From Pseudomonadota bacterium (GTDB taxonomy: Bacteria > Pseudomonadota > Gammaproteobacteria > Burkholderiales > REEB80): a stretch of DNA of 64,000 nucleotides. Positions 1 to 9,429 of this stretch are shown piece after piece. The translations under genes were made by a program, and so were the position numbers. The stretch spans positions 252,853 to 316,852 of the forward strand of contig JAGXAQ010000002.1 of NCBI GenBank assembly GCA_018971485.1, in the 5' to 3' direction. Position 1 is the first letter of the stretch, and each line of letters starts with the position of its first letter. The notes under the pieces were generated by a model, which was not told the DNA's origin, searched no databases, and worked only from the letters and a program-made list of their open reading frames with translations.

Positions 1-5
1 ATCGC

Positions 6-332
6 ATGAGCGAGCACATACACAGTATTACTGACGATACATTTGATAAGGAAGTACTTCAGGATGGCCTGCCAGTTCTTGTTGACTACTGGGCAGCCTG
101 GTGTGGCCCTTGTAAAATGGTAGCGCCTATTCTTGAAGAAATTGCCAATGAATACCAAGGCAAACTCAAGGTCACTAAACTCAATATTGATGAAAATCCG
201 GGCACCCCCCCTAAATTCAACATACGTGGTATACCGACCTTAATGATATTCAAGGGTGGACAGGTAGCAGCAACAAAAGTAGGGGCGCTCTCCAAGTCTC
301 AGCTAACAGCCTTTATTGACAGCACGATATAA
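6..332 (+). CDS. trxA: Thioredoxin
   Basis: This 108-residue cytoplasmic disulfide reductase has the classic thioredoxin layout. The active site WCGPC lies at residues 32-36 and the cis-proline loop GIPT ends near residue 78. It keeps ribonucleotide reductase, methionine sulfoxide reductases and other targets reduced, using electrons from thioredoxin reductase. Length and motifs are fully canonical. Only five bases precede the start in this window, so the ribosome binding site and promoter cannot be judged. The rho gene follows on the same strand after 140 bases, the trxA-rho order common in proteobacteria. Confidence 0.97.
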   Translation: MSEHIHSITDDTFDKEVLQDGLPVLVDYWAAWCGPCKMVAPILEEIANEYQGKLKVTKLNIDENPGTPPKFNIRGIPTLMIFKGGQVAATKVGALSKSQLTAFIDSTI

Positions 333-472
333 AGCTGTTAGCCTTTCCACCTAACTGTTCCTCATAACCACACAGACCTAATAACAGGAATCTGCGAACA
401 GGCGGGCAAAAGCCCATTCCCCATCATTACTCCAACCTGCCAAATGGCTTTTCAAACAAGAGTTATCGCGTT

Positions 473-1732
473 ATGCATTTATCAGATTTAAAACAATTAC
501 ACGTGGCCGAACTAGTCGATATGGCCGTAACCAATGAAATCGAAGGAGCAAGCCGCCTTCGAAAACAAGATCTCATTTTTGCCCTGCTCAAGAACCAGGC
601 AAGAAAAGGGGAAAGTATTTATGGGGAGGGCACACTGGAAGTATTGCAGGACGGGTTCGGTTTTCTGAGATCTCCAGATAGTTCCTATTTGGCTGGACCT
701 GACGATATTTATGTCAGCCCAAGTCAAATCAGACGTTTCAATCTGCATACGGGCGATACCATACAAGGAGAGATCAGGACCCCGAAAGAAGGGGAGCGAT
801 ATTTTGCGCTAGTGAAAGTAGATAGTGTCAATGGCGAACCACCAGAAAATTCAAAACACAAGATTCTTTTTGAAAATCTGACCCCGCTATTTCCAACAGA
901 GGCCCTGTTCCTTGAACGCGATATCAAAGGTGAAGAGAACATAACAGGCCGGATTATAGATATCATCGCTCCAATTGGAAAAGGGCAACGAGGTCTACTT
1001 GTTGCAAGTCCGAAATCCGGTAAAACTGTCATGCTGCAACACATTGCCCATTCAATCGCAACCAACCATCCTGAATGCTATCTTATAGTACTGCTAATCG
1101 ATGAACGGCCAGAAGAAGTAACTGAAATGACTCGAACTGTAAAAGGGGAGGTCGTCTCCAGTACTTTTGATGAACCCGCCACACGTCATGTTCAAGTTGC
1201 AGAGATGGTCATAGAAAAAGCCAAGCGGCTTGTTGAACACAAAAAGGATGTGGTCATCCTGCTAGACTCAATCACGCGCCTGGCACGAGCCTACAATACA
1301 GTTGTACCGGCTTCCGGCAAAGTCCTGACAGGGGGGGTAGATGCAAATGCCTTGCAGCGGCCAAAACGATTTTTTGGGGCTGCACGCAATGTGGAAGAAG
1401 GCGGATCCCTCACTATTATTGCCACTGCCTTAGTGGACACAGGTTCCAGGATGGATGATGTGATCTATGAAGAATTTAAAGGGACTGGCAACATGGAAAT
1501 CCACCTTGACCGAAGGATGGCAGAAAAACGGATTTACCCTGCGATTAATGTAAATCGTTCCGGAACACGCAGGGAAGAACTCCTAATCAAACAAGATGTG
1601 CTACAGAAAATATGGGTACTGAGAAAACTTTTGTATCCCATGGATGATTTGGAAGCCATGGAATTTCTTCATACAAAAATCCGTGCAACCAAGAATAATG
1701 CTGACTTCTTTGATTCCATGAGACGAGGCTGA
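473..1732 (+). CDS. rho: Transcription termination factor Rho
   Basis: This is a 419-residue hexameric RNA helicase that ends transcription of untranslated RNA. It has the N-terminal helical domain, the cold-shock-like RNA-binding fold (GFGFLR near residue 62), then a RecA-type ATPase. The P-loop is [12 protein letters not shown] at 174-185, and a [13 protein letters not shown] segment lies near residue 265. The usual motif in this family has two prolines (APPKSGKT); here the first is serine. The C-terminus ends in MRRG as in betaproteobacterial Rho. No good Shine-Dalgarno precedes the start, but the MHLSDLK beginning matches the family. The following gene is rpmE. Confidence 0.98.
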   Translation: MHLSDLKQLHVAELVDMAVTNEIEGASRLRKQDLIFALLKNQARKGESIYGEGTLEVLQDGFGFLRSPDSSYLAGPDDIYVSPSQIRRFNLHTGDTIQGEIRTPKEGERYFALVKVDSVNGEPPENSKHKILFENLTPLFPTEALFLERDIKGEENITGRIIDIIAPIGKGQRGLLVASPKSGKTVMLQHIAHSIATNHPECYLIVLLIDERPEEVTEMTRTVKGEVVSSTFDEPATRHVQVAEMVIEKAKRLVEHKKDVVILLDSITRLARAYNTVVPASGKVLTGGVDANALQRPKRFFGAARNVEEGGSLTIIATALVDTGSRMDDVIYEEFKGTGNMEIHLDRRMAEKRIYPAINVNRSGTRREELLIKQDVLQKIWVLRKLLYPMDDLEAMEFLHTKIRATKNNADFFDSMRRG

Positions 1733-1977
1733 TACAGTTAGACTTGCCATTTATTTAAAATTGCAACATAATAACCTGTTTAAGTAGCTATTTACCTCGC
1801 AATTAAAAGGCAGATCAGGGATAATCGCGAAAGTCTTTCCAAAATGGGAAAAACTGCCAACAAGGACGACGTATTTTACAAATCAATACAAGTAGTTAAG
1901 TAAGTATGTCGATTGACAAAAATTTGCACGACAAAGGAGCGGCCGGCTCTCCAGCAGGAGAATGATCCAGCCGAAAA

Positions 1978-2184
1978 ATGATGAAACCAGATATTCATCC
2001 AGAATATAACGAAATTACCGTGACATGCAGCTGTGGAGCAACCTTCAAGACTGGCTCTACTATGAACAAGCCTTTGCATATTGAGGTCTGCTCGCAATGC
2101 CACCCTTTTTATACGGGTAAGCAAAAAATTGTTGATACTGCTGGTCGTGTAGAAAAATTCCGCCAAAAATATGGCTTAAAGTAA
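1978..2184 (+). CDS. rpmE: 50S ribosomal protein L31 (zinc-binding type)
   Basis: This 68-residue large-subunit protein contains a CxC pair (residues 17 and 19) and a CxxC pair (38 and 41). These are the four zinc ligands of the zinc-containing L31 type, so this is not the zinc-free paralogue. The IHPEY start and [10 protein letters not shown] block are diagnostic. Two adjacent ATG codons are possible starts; the second, at 1981, would give the usual MKPDIHP beginning. AGGAG at 1956-1960 is rather far upstream (17 bases). A strong intrinsic terminator follows about 20 bases after the stop codon. Confidence 0.97.
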   Translation: MMKPDIHPEYNEITVTCSCGATFKTGSTMNKPLHIEVCSQCHPFYTGKQKIVDTAGRVEKFRQKYGLK

Positions 2185-2202
2185 TTCGGACACATTAGTT
2201 TC

Positions 2203-2230
2203 AAGGCAGCTTCGGCTGCCTTTTTCTTTT
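2203..2230 (+). terminator. Intrinsic terminator after rpmE
   Basis: An eight-base-pair stem (AAGGCAGC / GCTGCCTT) closes a TTCG tetraloop and runs straight into a T-rich tail (TTTCTTTT). It is the best terminator in the first 10 kb and separates rpmE from the glycosyltransferase-like gene. Confidence 0.9.
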
Positions 2231-2335
2231 GGGTCTTTTGACCAGTCACACAACTGGCCAAAATCTGGCAAAACATTTATGCTTGCAGATGCCAATCATG
2301 CAAAAACTCTGCAAATGCAGTGGAGAAAAGGTTAC

Positions 2336-3973
2336 ATGAGACGAAGCAGGAGGCCAGAGGACCAGTTTCTCAAAAATGATACTCCCCCACTTATTCTGGT
2401 TATTCTTGCCTGTCTGTTCTGGATAATTCTAGGCCTCATTGGCCGGGATATCTGGAAACCTATTGAACCCATCAGCTTCGATCTAACAAAACGATTTATA
2501 TCAGGCGATCCTTGGTACTTACCTACCCTGCTTGGAAAGCCCTTTCTGGCTCACCCCACTCTTTATTATCTAACAGCAGCATGGATGGGGAAAATGCTAG
2601 GCTCTATCGTTGGATATGAAAATGCTATCCGGCTTGTCAATATCCCTTACCTAGGCATATGTATTCTCAGCACCTCCTTGGCTGCGAGGGAATCATGGGG
2701 GAAAGGACATGGCCGACTATGTGCCCTTATTCTAATCAGTACATTAGGTATTCTGGTTCGCTCCCATCAATTAACGTCGAACGTGGCTTGGCTATCAGGG
2801 ATAAGCCTGGCTTTATATGGCCTTACGCTGACCACCAAAAGACCTCTCCTGGCAATATGGATTTTCGCAGGTTCTCTCGTTCTCACATTTTATAGCAAAG
2901 GACTCATTGACTGTATTACGCTGGTTTTACTTGCCTTGCTACTCCCTCTAAGCAACCGACTTTGGCATACACGTTCTCACTTCGTCTTTATACTGAATAC
3001 TATTGCAATTGCTTTGCCATGGATTGTTATCTGGCCTGTCCTTCTCTATGAAAAAAATCCGAACTTACTTATTGCCTGGCTACACCAAACAGTTTTAAGT
3101 TTTCAGGCAGCTTCCGGGCAACGAAGTTACTTTCTCAGCATCTTGCCATGGTTCTGCTGGCCTGCCCTGCCCCTTGCATTATGGGCAACATGGTATCATC
3201 GTCATAACAGACCCCAACCTCAAGCTATCAGCCTTGGACTAATAACCTTTACTCTACTTTTTATTTCACTCACTTTGGCAAGCGACCCAAGCGATCAAAA
3301 TGCCATGGTTCTTGTCCTACCCCTGGCATTAATTGCCAGCGGTGGAATTTACACGCTCAGACGAGGTGCCAAATCAGCTTTTGACTGGTTTGGCACCATG
3401 ACCTTTGGCTTTTTTGGCCTAGTCATATGGATTGCCTATATTTCGCTTGTAACAGGTACTCCTCAAATCATCAGCCACCGGTTTCATCAACTTCAAGCTC
3501 ATTTTGTGGCTCACCCAACCATTGGCGCAATGACAACTGCCCTTTTTGTCACACTGCTTTGGATTATTTCCCGGATTTTTCTAAGAAATGCCCCTTATCG
3601 GTCCATTACCAACTGGGCTCTAGGATTGCTCATGATTTGGGGACTATTATGTAGTATCTGGTTACCTTATTTCAATGCCAGCAAAAACTACCGGGTTATC
3701 ATGAACGAATTGGGAACCGCCTTACCCAAAAATTACGGCTGCATCAACAGTATTGGAATGGGCCTTAACCTGAAAGCTTATGCACAATACTATGACAACA
3801 TTATTCTGCACTCTTCATACCATCCTGGCTGCTCCTTGTTACTGGTTCGCGGACCAGCCTTCAAGCCGCCGCACCCAGATAAAGGGTGGATAATACGCTG
3901 GCAGGCAAGCCGGGTAGATGAAAAAATTGAGCGCTTCTGGCTTCTACAAAAAAAACATGGCCCTTCAAGCTAA
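2336..3973 (+). CDS. Multi-pass membrane glycosyltransferase-like protein (GT39/ArnT type)
   Basis: This roughly 545-residue inner-membrane protein has about eleven hydrophobic segments. The N-terminal stretch with DIWKPIEP, ISGDPWYLPTLLGKPF and AHPTLYYLTA follows the pattern of GT39/GT83 enzymes (ArnT and protein mannosyltransferase relatives), which move sugars from polyprenyl-phosphate carriers outside the membrane. The acidic DEP-like catalytic loop is present only in modified form (EP before ISFDL), so activity is uncertain. The start at 2336 is chosen over 2279 because GGAG sits ten bases upstream. The stop codon interlocks with that of the convergent glycerate kinase gene. The substrate is unknown. 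Confidence 0.7.
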   Translation: MRRSRRPEDQFLKNDTPPLILVILACLFWIILGLIGRDIWKPIEPISFDLTKRFISGDPWYLPTLLGKPFLAHPTLYYLTAAWMGKMLGSIVGYENAIRLVNIPYLGICILSTSLAARESWGKGHGRLCALILISTLGILVRSHQLTSNVAWLSGISLALYGLTLTTKRPLLAIWIFAGSLVLTFYSKGLIDCITLVLLALLLPLSNRLWHTRSHFVFILNTIAIALPWIVIWPVLLYEKNPNLLIAWLHQTVLSFQAASGQRSYFLSILPWFCWPALPLALWATWYHRHNRPQPQAISLGLITFTLLFISLTLASDPSDQNAMVLVLPLALIASGGIYTLRRGAKSAFDWFGTMTFGFFGLVIWIAYISLVTGTPQIISHRFHQLQAHFVAHPTIGAMTTALFVTLLWIISRIFLRNAPYRSITNWALGLLMIWGLLCSIWLPYFNASKNYRVIMNELGTALPKNYGCINSIGMGLNLKAYAQYYDNIILHSSYHPGCSLLLVRGPAFKPPHPDKGWIIRWQASRVDEKIERFWLLQKKHGPSS

Positions 3974-5097
3974 TTTTTGGCAAGCCATAGTCGCATCAAC
4001 TGCTCGGCACAATTTGCGACCATCGAAGATGACCCAACCAATGCTTCTTCCAGAGTCATTGGTTTTGAAATTACAGAAAAACACCCGGCAAAATGGGGCC
4101 CCAGATTAAGAAGGCTTGCCTCATCAAGCCCTCCAGATAAAAGTGTCACTGGCACATTGTAGCGCCGGGCAACCTGACTGACTGCATGAGCCACTTTACC
4201 TAAAAGAGTCTGGGAATCTGACCTGCCTTCCCCTGTAAAAACCCATTCTGCCTGCCGAACTGCCTCATCAAAACCTATCAGCTCAAACAGCACTTCAGCT
4301 CCTGAGCGGGATACCCCGCCTAGCAATTGCAAGGCATAGCCTAGGCCGCCAGCAGCACCTGCCCCAGCCTGGAGCGATATCTGTTTTCCAGTATGAGCAT
4401 CACAACAAGAGCCAAACCGTGCCAACGACTCATCCAATTCGGCAAGTTCATCCTCCTGTACTCCTTTTTGGGGCCCAAAAACAACTGTTGCACCCAAAAT
4501 TCCACAAAGTGGATTATTTACATCAGACATAATCGTAATCAACGATTCGCCTATCCTGGGATCTAAATACGAAAAATCAACGTAATCAAGATGCTTGAGA
4601 TCTTCAGGATTTCCCCTCAAAAGGCGCCCTTGAGAGTCAAACAATTTCAGGCCAAGTGCAACAAGTAAGCCGCTGCCTCCATCGTTGGTTGATGATCCTC
4701 CCAACCCAATCATGAAACGCCGCACACCCAAATCCAAGCAATGCTTGATTATTTCGCCAAGACCCTGAGTAGTGCGCAAACGAACTGGCATGCTTAATGG
4801 CAAAGTTATTCCCACGACCTGCGCCGCTTCCAATATGGCAACCAAACCTTCAGGTGTCTCAAGAAGGCCGTAGCCAGCCATTAATTTTTCATAGCTGGCT
4901 CCGGTTACAGCCAGTTCATGACGATTCCCATTCGTTGCTTCCAAAACTGCATCCAGTGTGCCTTCACCTCCATCAGCCAAGGGCATCAAACGAACTTCAG
5001 CATCAGGTTGCACCCGGCGAATACCGGTTTCCATAGCCTTAGCAACCTCTATGGCTGCAAGACTTCCCTTGTATGAGTCTGGTGCCAGCAAAATCAT
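3970..5097 (-). CDS. garK: Glycerate kinase (GarK/GlxK family)
   Basis: This 375-residue enzyme phosphorylates D-glycerate to phosphoglycerate. The start APDSYKGSLAA, the central GLGGSSTNDGGSG loop and the FTGEGRSDSQTLLGK block are signatures of the glycerate kinase family PF02595. The longer reading begins at 5190, but the conserved N-terminus starts at the methionine at 5097, which I take as the start; no strong ribosome binding site is visible. It lies downstream of the tartronate semialdehyde reductase gene, giving a two-step route from tartronate semialdehyde into central metabolism. Whether the product is 2- or 3-phosphoglycerate cannot be read from sequence. Confidence 0.93.
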   Translation of the reverse strand: MILLAPDSYKGSLAAIEVAKAMETGIRRVQPDAEVRLMPLADGGEGTLDAVLEATNGNRHELAVTGASYEKLMAGYGLLETPEGLVAILEAAQVVGITLPLSMPVRLRTTQGLGEIIKHCLDLGVRRFMIGLGGSSTNDGGSGLLVALGLKLFDSQGRLLRGNPEDLKHLDYVDFSYLDPRIGESLITIMSDVNNPLCGILGATVVFGPQKGVQEDELAELDESLARFGSCCDAHTGKQISLQAGAGAAGGLGYALQLLGGVSRSGAEVLFELIGFDEAVRQAEWVFTGEGRSDSQTLLGKVAHAVSQVARRYNVPVTLLSGGLDEASLLNLGPHFAGCFSVISKPMTLEEALVGSSSMVANCAEQLMRLWLAKN

Positions 5098-5257
5098 TTT
5101 AATTCGGCAGTGTTCTCTTATCTGGCAGACATGCAGCCAGTTTATAAACTGCCACTCCTTTCTGATATCAATAATAAAGGCATATAACAACCCACGCAGG
5201 GTAATTCAACTAAAAGTGAAAATTCTAGCAGAACAGCAGACAATGGAGAAAGTTCAA

Positions 5258-6160
5258 TCAGTTCTTTTTACTACCAGAAATGGAATGAGAATTAAGAGTT
5301 TCAAGAATATGGATCATTGCGGAGATATCCTGCCCTCCCTCTCCCCTGCCAATCATGGCATTAAGATAACCACTGCACATCAAAGTTGCTGGAAGAGCCA
5401 GTCCCATTTCTCGCGCAACTTCCAAAGCATTTTTCATATCCTTGGCATGAAGCTCAATCTTGAAACCTGGTTCAAAATCGCCATTGAGAATTCGTTTACC
5501 ATGTAGCTCAAGAACCCTGCTTGCCGCAAAACCTCCAAGCAGTGCCTCACGTACTCTTTCCAAATCCACTCCTGCTCGACCAGCCAGAATAAATGCTTCA
5601 CCAACACCAGCCATTGTAATAGCCACCAAAAGATTGTTACACAATTTGGTCACCTGGCCAGCCCCATGATCACCCATATAAACAATATGCTCGCCCAAAT
5701 ACTGAAAAATGGGTAAAACCTGGTTAAATATCTGTCTGTCACCACCGACCATTATGGAAAGCGTGCCAGTCTTGGCGCCTACATCTCCACCTGACACTGG
5801 AGCATCAAGCATATCAATATCCAGCCTCTTCAGTCGCTTTGCCATCAGACGGGTCGAAACGGGAGAAATAGAGCTCATATCCACAACTATACTTCCTGCA
5901 ACAAGCCCCTCATGCAGGCCTTCCTTTCCGAAAAGCACACTCTCAACATCATCTGTATCTGGTAACATAGTAAAAACAATATCGCTTTGGGCCGCTAACC
6001 GAGCAGCTGATGTTTCAATTATTGCCCCTTTTAGATGCATATCCTCCAGTAACTCAGGATGTCGGCCGTACACTGTAATCGGATAGCCTGCCCGTAAAAG
6101 ATTATTTACCATCGGTCGACCCATAATGCCCAGACCAATAAATCCGATTCTCTCAGACAT
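5258..6160 (-). CDS. garR: 2-hydroxy-3-oxopropionate (tartronate semialdehyde) reductase
   Basis: This 300-residue beta-hydroxyacid dehydrogenase begins with the Rossmann motif GFIGLGIMGRPM and carries the family DAPVSGGDVGAKTGTL substrate loop and the GAGQVTKLCNNL segment with the catalytic lysine. Among family members the pairing with glycerate kinase favours tartronate semialdehyde reductase over 3-hydroxyisobutyrate dehydrogenase. The start codon directly follows the pbpG stop codon (no gap) and GAGGG precedes it, so translation is probably coupled to pbpG. No glyoxylate carboligase or hydroxypyruvate isomerase gene is in this window, so the source of the substrate is not shown here. Confidence 0.88.
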   Translation of the reverse strand: MSERIGFIGLGIMGRPMVNNLLRAGYPITVYGRHPELLEDMHLKGAIIETSAARLAAQSDIVFTMLPDTDDVESVLFGKEGLHEGLVAGSIVVDMSSISPVSTRLMAKRLKRLDIDMLDAPVSGGDVGAKTGTLSIMVGGDRQIFNQVLPIFQYLGEHIVYMGDHGAGQVTKLCNNLLVAITMAGVGEAFILAGRAGVDLERVREALLGGFAASRVLELHGKRILNGDFEPGFKIELHAKDMKNALEVAREMGLALPATLMCSGYLNAMIGRGEGGQDISAMIHILETLNSHSISGSKKN

Positions 6161-7072
6161 TCAGCCCTCTTTTGTCACGACACGGCGCCAATCTAGCGAT
6201 TCAAGCCACCTTCTTGCACGAAGTGCATCAGCAGCACGGGTGTACTCACCCCATGAATTAAGGAAGACCATAATTACAGGATGGCTATATACCCGTGTTT
6301 GTAAAACCAGACAATGGCCTGCTTCATTGATAAAACCAGTTTTTGAGAGGCCAATGGGCATAGCACGGCTTCTGACCAAGATGTCAGAATTCAAATAATT
6401 CAAAAAGCGATGCGGGGCATAGCTGACACGGTACTTACTCGTTGTTGTAATTTGCCGAATCAAAGGATAGTGGTACGCAGCATTCACCATTTTGGCCAAA
6501 TCTTCAGGAGTAGATACATCCTGATCATTTAGCCCTGTACCCTCAACAAAATGAGTATGCCACATTCCAAGTTCTCGTGCTTTTTGGTTCATGGCATCAA
6601 CAAATGCCGGCAATCCACCTGGATAATTCCGTGCGAGCGAAGATGCTGCTCGATTCTCAGATGACATCAAGGCAAGCTGCAGCATCTGGCGCCTGCTCAG
6701 CGTTGTCCCGACTGGCAAACGGGATGCACTATGTCTTAATGTATCCACATCAGCCTCAGTAACAGTCAGCATTTGATCCAAGGGCAATCCAGCATCTAAA
6801 GTCACCATGGCTGTCATCAGTTTGGTAATGGAAGCAATGGGGGCTTCTTCCTGCATATTTTTACCATACAGGACACGCCCGGTTTTCTGATCAACAATCA
6901 CTGCTGCCTCAGAACGAAGGTGAAGCCTCCTGGTAAGTGAAACAGGGATAATTACACCTATCCGAGAAGAAGGCGCTTCGTTAAAAACAAGCTTTCCAGC
7001 TATCGCATCATCTACGGGAACAAAACATACAACCCAAATCAATACTGCACCGGCCACCCATTTTAGAAACAT
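6161..7072 (-). CDS. pbpG: D-alanyl-D-alanine endopeptidase (PBP7 type)
   Basis: This is a 303-residue periplasmic low-molecular-weight penicillin-binding protein. An N-terminal hydrophobic signal sequence precedes the serine active-site motifs: SITK at about 81-84, SEN at about 138-140 and KTG at about 244-246. The layout and short C-terminus match PbpG/PBP7, which cuts DD-crosslinks, rather than the longer DacA carboxypeptidases. The start at 7072 has GGAG six bases upstream; the longer reading from 7099 has none. It heads an apparent operon with garR and garK, an odd pairing of cell-wall and glycerate genes. Confidence 0.92.
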   Translation of the reverse strand: MFLKWVAGAVLIWVVCFVPVDDAIAGKLVFNEAPSSRIGVIIPVSLTRRLHLRSEAAVIVDQKTGRVLYGKNMQEEAPIASITKLMTAMVTLDAGLPLDQMLTVTEADVDTLRHSASRLPVGTTLSRRQMLQLALMSSENRAASSLARNYPGGLPAFVDAMNQKARELGMWHTHFVEGTGLNDQDVSTPEDLAKMVNAAYHYPLIRQITTTSKYRVSYAPHRFLNYLNSDILVRSRAMPIGLSKTGFINEAGHCLVLQTRVYSHPVIMVFLNSWGEYTRAADALRARRWLESLDWRRVVTKEG

Positions 7073-7451
7073 CTTGTTCTCCGAAAGCCTGACAAACACC
7101 CAGGTTAATAATGATCAGGATAAATCCTTTTTCTCATAATCTCATAACCACGTGCATCCGAATTTTTATTATGGAATTACTGTGGCATTTGTATCACATG
7201 AAAAAGAAAATTTAAATCCCTATTTTAAAAAAAGTTTTTTATCAACCAAAACGTTAGAACAAGACCAGAGCCCAAAATTTTTCACATTCCCACAACCAGG
7301 AACTTTCCCAAAATTTTCCACGTTACCTAAAATCCAAAAATAAGATGAATCAAGCCACTACTACCATAAAAAAACTGAAAATAGTGTACCTGCCTAAAAC
7401 AAGAGGCCTGTTATATCCTTAACCCGAACAGTTATCAAATTCTGATATCGA
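7073..7451. other. Intergenic stretch between pbpG and marC
   Basis: About 380 bases of AT-rich DNA hold no gene I would support. It should contain the pbpG promoter, but no clear sigma-70 box pair stands out. Two imperfect copies of a 21-base element starting CCCAAAATTTT lie at 7271-7291 and 7307-7327, 36 bases apart. They may be spacer sequence or a regulator site. Confidence 0.5.
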
Positions 7452-8081
7452 TCAGGCAAGCCCTGGCAACAAAATCGCCACGCCCTGCGTTATAAATTCA
7501 ACAGCAATTGCTGCTAACAGCAATCCCATCAGACGTGTCGCAATATTAATACCGGTATGACCAAGCCAGTGGCTAACCGGGTCTGCCAGCAAAAGCATCA
7601 ACCAGACAAACAGGCCTACAACAATAGCACTGGCAATCAAAATAGACATACCCAAAATTGTATGAATATGATTGGCATAAAGAATAGCTGTCGTAATGGC
7701 GCCTGGACCAGACAACAAGGGTATGGCCAAAGGAACAACCGCTACACTCTCGCGATCTTCAGCTTCTCGGGCCTCCTCTGGAGTTTGGCGGCTTGGACTT
7801 ATTTTAGCCTGCATCATATGAATTGCCATCAACATGATTAACAATCCCCCTCCCACCCGAAATGAAGCAAGGCTGATTCCGAAAAACCTTAGAATGGACT
7901 CTCCTGTCAAACAGGCCACCACCAAAACACAGGCAACACTAAACCCTGTTAGCCGGGCGGTTCTTTTCCTTTGCTCCCTATCCTGCCCATCTGTCACTGT
8001 CAGGAATACAGGTACAGCTCCGACTGGATTAACAATAACAGAAAGAGCCACCAGAGCTTTAAGATAATAGGTCCAGTCCAT
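7452..8081 (-). CDS. marC: MarC family integral membrane protein
   Basis: This protein of about 209 residues has six predicted membrane segments and belongs to the MarC/UPF0056 family, with the diagnostic VNPVGAVPVFL in helix one and PLAIPLLSGPGAITTAI in the middle. A charged loop (residues about 95-115) separates the two halves. The molecular function of the family is not established; early links to antibiotic resistance were not upheld. The start is either ATG at 8081 or GTG one codon earlier. The gene stands alone with gaps on both sides. Confidence 0.9.
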   Translation of the reverse strand: MDWTYYLKALVALSVIVNPVGAVPVFLTVTDGQDREQRKRTARLTGFSVACVLVVACLTGESILRFFGISLASFRVGGGLLIMLMAIHMMQAKISPSRQTPEEAREAEDRESVAVVPLAIPLLSGPGAITTAILYANHIHTILGMSILIASAIVVGLFVWLMLLLADPVSHWLGHTGINIATRLMGLLLAAIAVEFITQGVAILLPGLA

Positions 8082-8351
8082 CACACCAAGTTTTATTCCT
8101 ATACTGACAAAATTTCAAAACAAACCTTGTTTAGCCAATTTAAGATTAATACCAAACAATCCCGATTAATTTTCAACACGGTTAAATCTTTATAACTGTC
8201 ATCTTACTTCAACAAAAGTAATTTCCTGATATCAGCGTATTAATTGACTTTAATCCAATAAATCCGTTTCGTTTCCAGGCAGACCACCTGATTTATTCAT
8301 ATTTCATTATCAAAACAATAGAAAGTATTGCCCTATTTTTCTTGCAATCAC

Positions 8352-9167
8352 CTATGGCTCCAGCAGATTTCTTATAAAGCTCGCTCCATGGTAGAGTGGG
8401 GCATCGTAAATATCGCAGCCATAAGCTCCAATCAGTTGTTGTCCACGCATCGAAACCAGAAAAGAGCGGAATTTCCGTGCTAGCTTCTCTTCTTCAGTTA
8501 TTGATGCACTGCGGATAAAAACATGGTAGGGGTTTAATAACGCGGAATCACCACGATAAAGCAAAGACAGGTTCATAACATGGGGTTTTTCTACTGCCCA
8601 TGTAGAACTATCCAGCATAAAATAAGCCTTGCGAGAATTCGCCAACAACAGACTTGCTGTCATAAAATCATGGCTGATGATGTACCATGATCCACCTGGA
8701 TGATATTGTGTGCGATGCCAAATAGCCATTTCAGTCTGATGCGTACCGGAATCATCTCCTCTTGAGATAAAAGGACACTTTTTAGCTGCAATCCGACTAT
8801 ATGCATCTTCTATAGAGTGAGCATATCTTACCTGAGCGGGGTCACCTCTCGGACCTACCAGATAAAATTCATTTCCAGCAATTATGGACCGTTTCAGACC
8901 AGTATCAGCAAAAATAATTGGTTGTTTTTCAAAGGGCACATGAACCATGGCCAAATCAACCTGGCAGGTCTTAAGCAAGGACAAAGAACGGCCTGTGCCT
9001 GCCTTTATCCAAGCAATGCTGACTGATTTGTTATCCTGTAGGAACAATTCAGCCATCACGCGCAACAAACCCAATTCGCCAGGACTACCCGTTGCTACCG
9101 TAAGGCGGGTTTTCCCACTCCCGTAGATTTCTGTTGCACATTCCATTTTCACTACTTCATTCGACAA
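8352..9167 (-). CDS. TupA-like tungstate/molybdate-type binding protein, orphan
   Basis: This protein of about 271 residues resembles the solute-binding component of tungstate ABC transporters. It shows TVATGSPGELGLL, AGTGRSLSLLKTCQVDLAMVH, LVGPRGDPAQV and SRGDDSGTHQTEMAIW, all in TupA order. Two things are odd: there is no signal peptide or lipobox, and no ABC permease or ATPase gene lies nearby. The best start is TTG at 9167, with AGG six bases upstream; an ATG at 9146 is the alternative. It may be a cytoplasmic oxyanion-binding or sensing protein, or a leftover. The ligand is inferred from family resemblance only. Confidence 0.75.
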   Translation of the reverse strand: MSNEVVKMECATEIYGSGKTRLTVATGSPGELGLLRVMAELFLQDNKSVSIAWIKAGTGRSLSLLKTCQVDLAMVHVPFEKQPIIFADTGLKRSIIAGNEFYLVGPRGDPAQVRYAHSIEDAYSRIAAKKCPFISRGDDSGTHQTEMAIWHRTQYHPGGSWYIISHDFMTASLLLANSRKAYFMLDSSTWAVEKPHVMNLSLLYRGDSALLNPYHVFIRSASITEEEKLARKFRSFLVSMRGQQLIGAYGCDIYDAPLYHGASFIRNLLEP

Positions 9168-9429
9168 AATTAACCTGCCATTTTCTCAAGCCGGAACGAT
9201 TACAACTTCCTACAACAATAACCTTTTATCTTTATTCTATATTATAAAGCCCAGCAATAACAGGTAAGCCTTAACCGGTTTATTACCCTTTTTTAAATAT
9301 AAAAAATCAGATGGGTTATCTAAAAAATTCAAACCATTTAATAAATCAACCGGGGCTAAATTTGACCTATAAATGCTTGTTGCAGATCAATTAAAAAGGG
9401 GATATGCAGCTTATTTTCGACTAGCTATA

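Noticed and set aside
5196..5207. The 12-base string CCACGCAGGGTA, also seen near 60924
   Set aside because: A 12-base repeat is expected by chance many times in 64 kb, and the flanks do not match.
4958..5506. 182-codon plus-strand frame across the garK start and the garK-garR gap
   Set aside because: It overlaps two well-supported minus-strand genes and shows no conserved motif.
7152..7343. Open frame of 63 codons between pbpG and marC
   Set aside because: Low-complexity composition created by the AT-rich direct repeats, no ribosome binding site and no recognisable domain.
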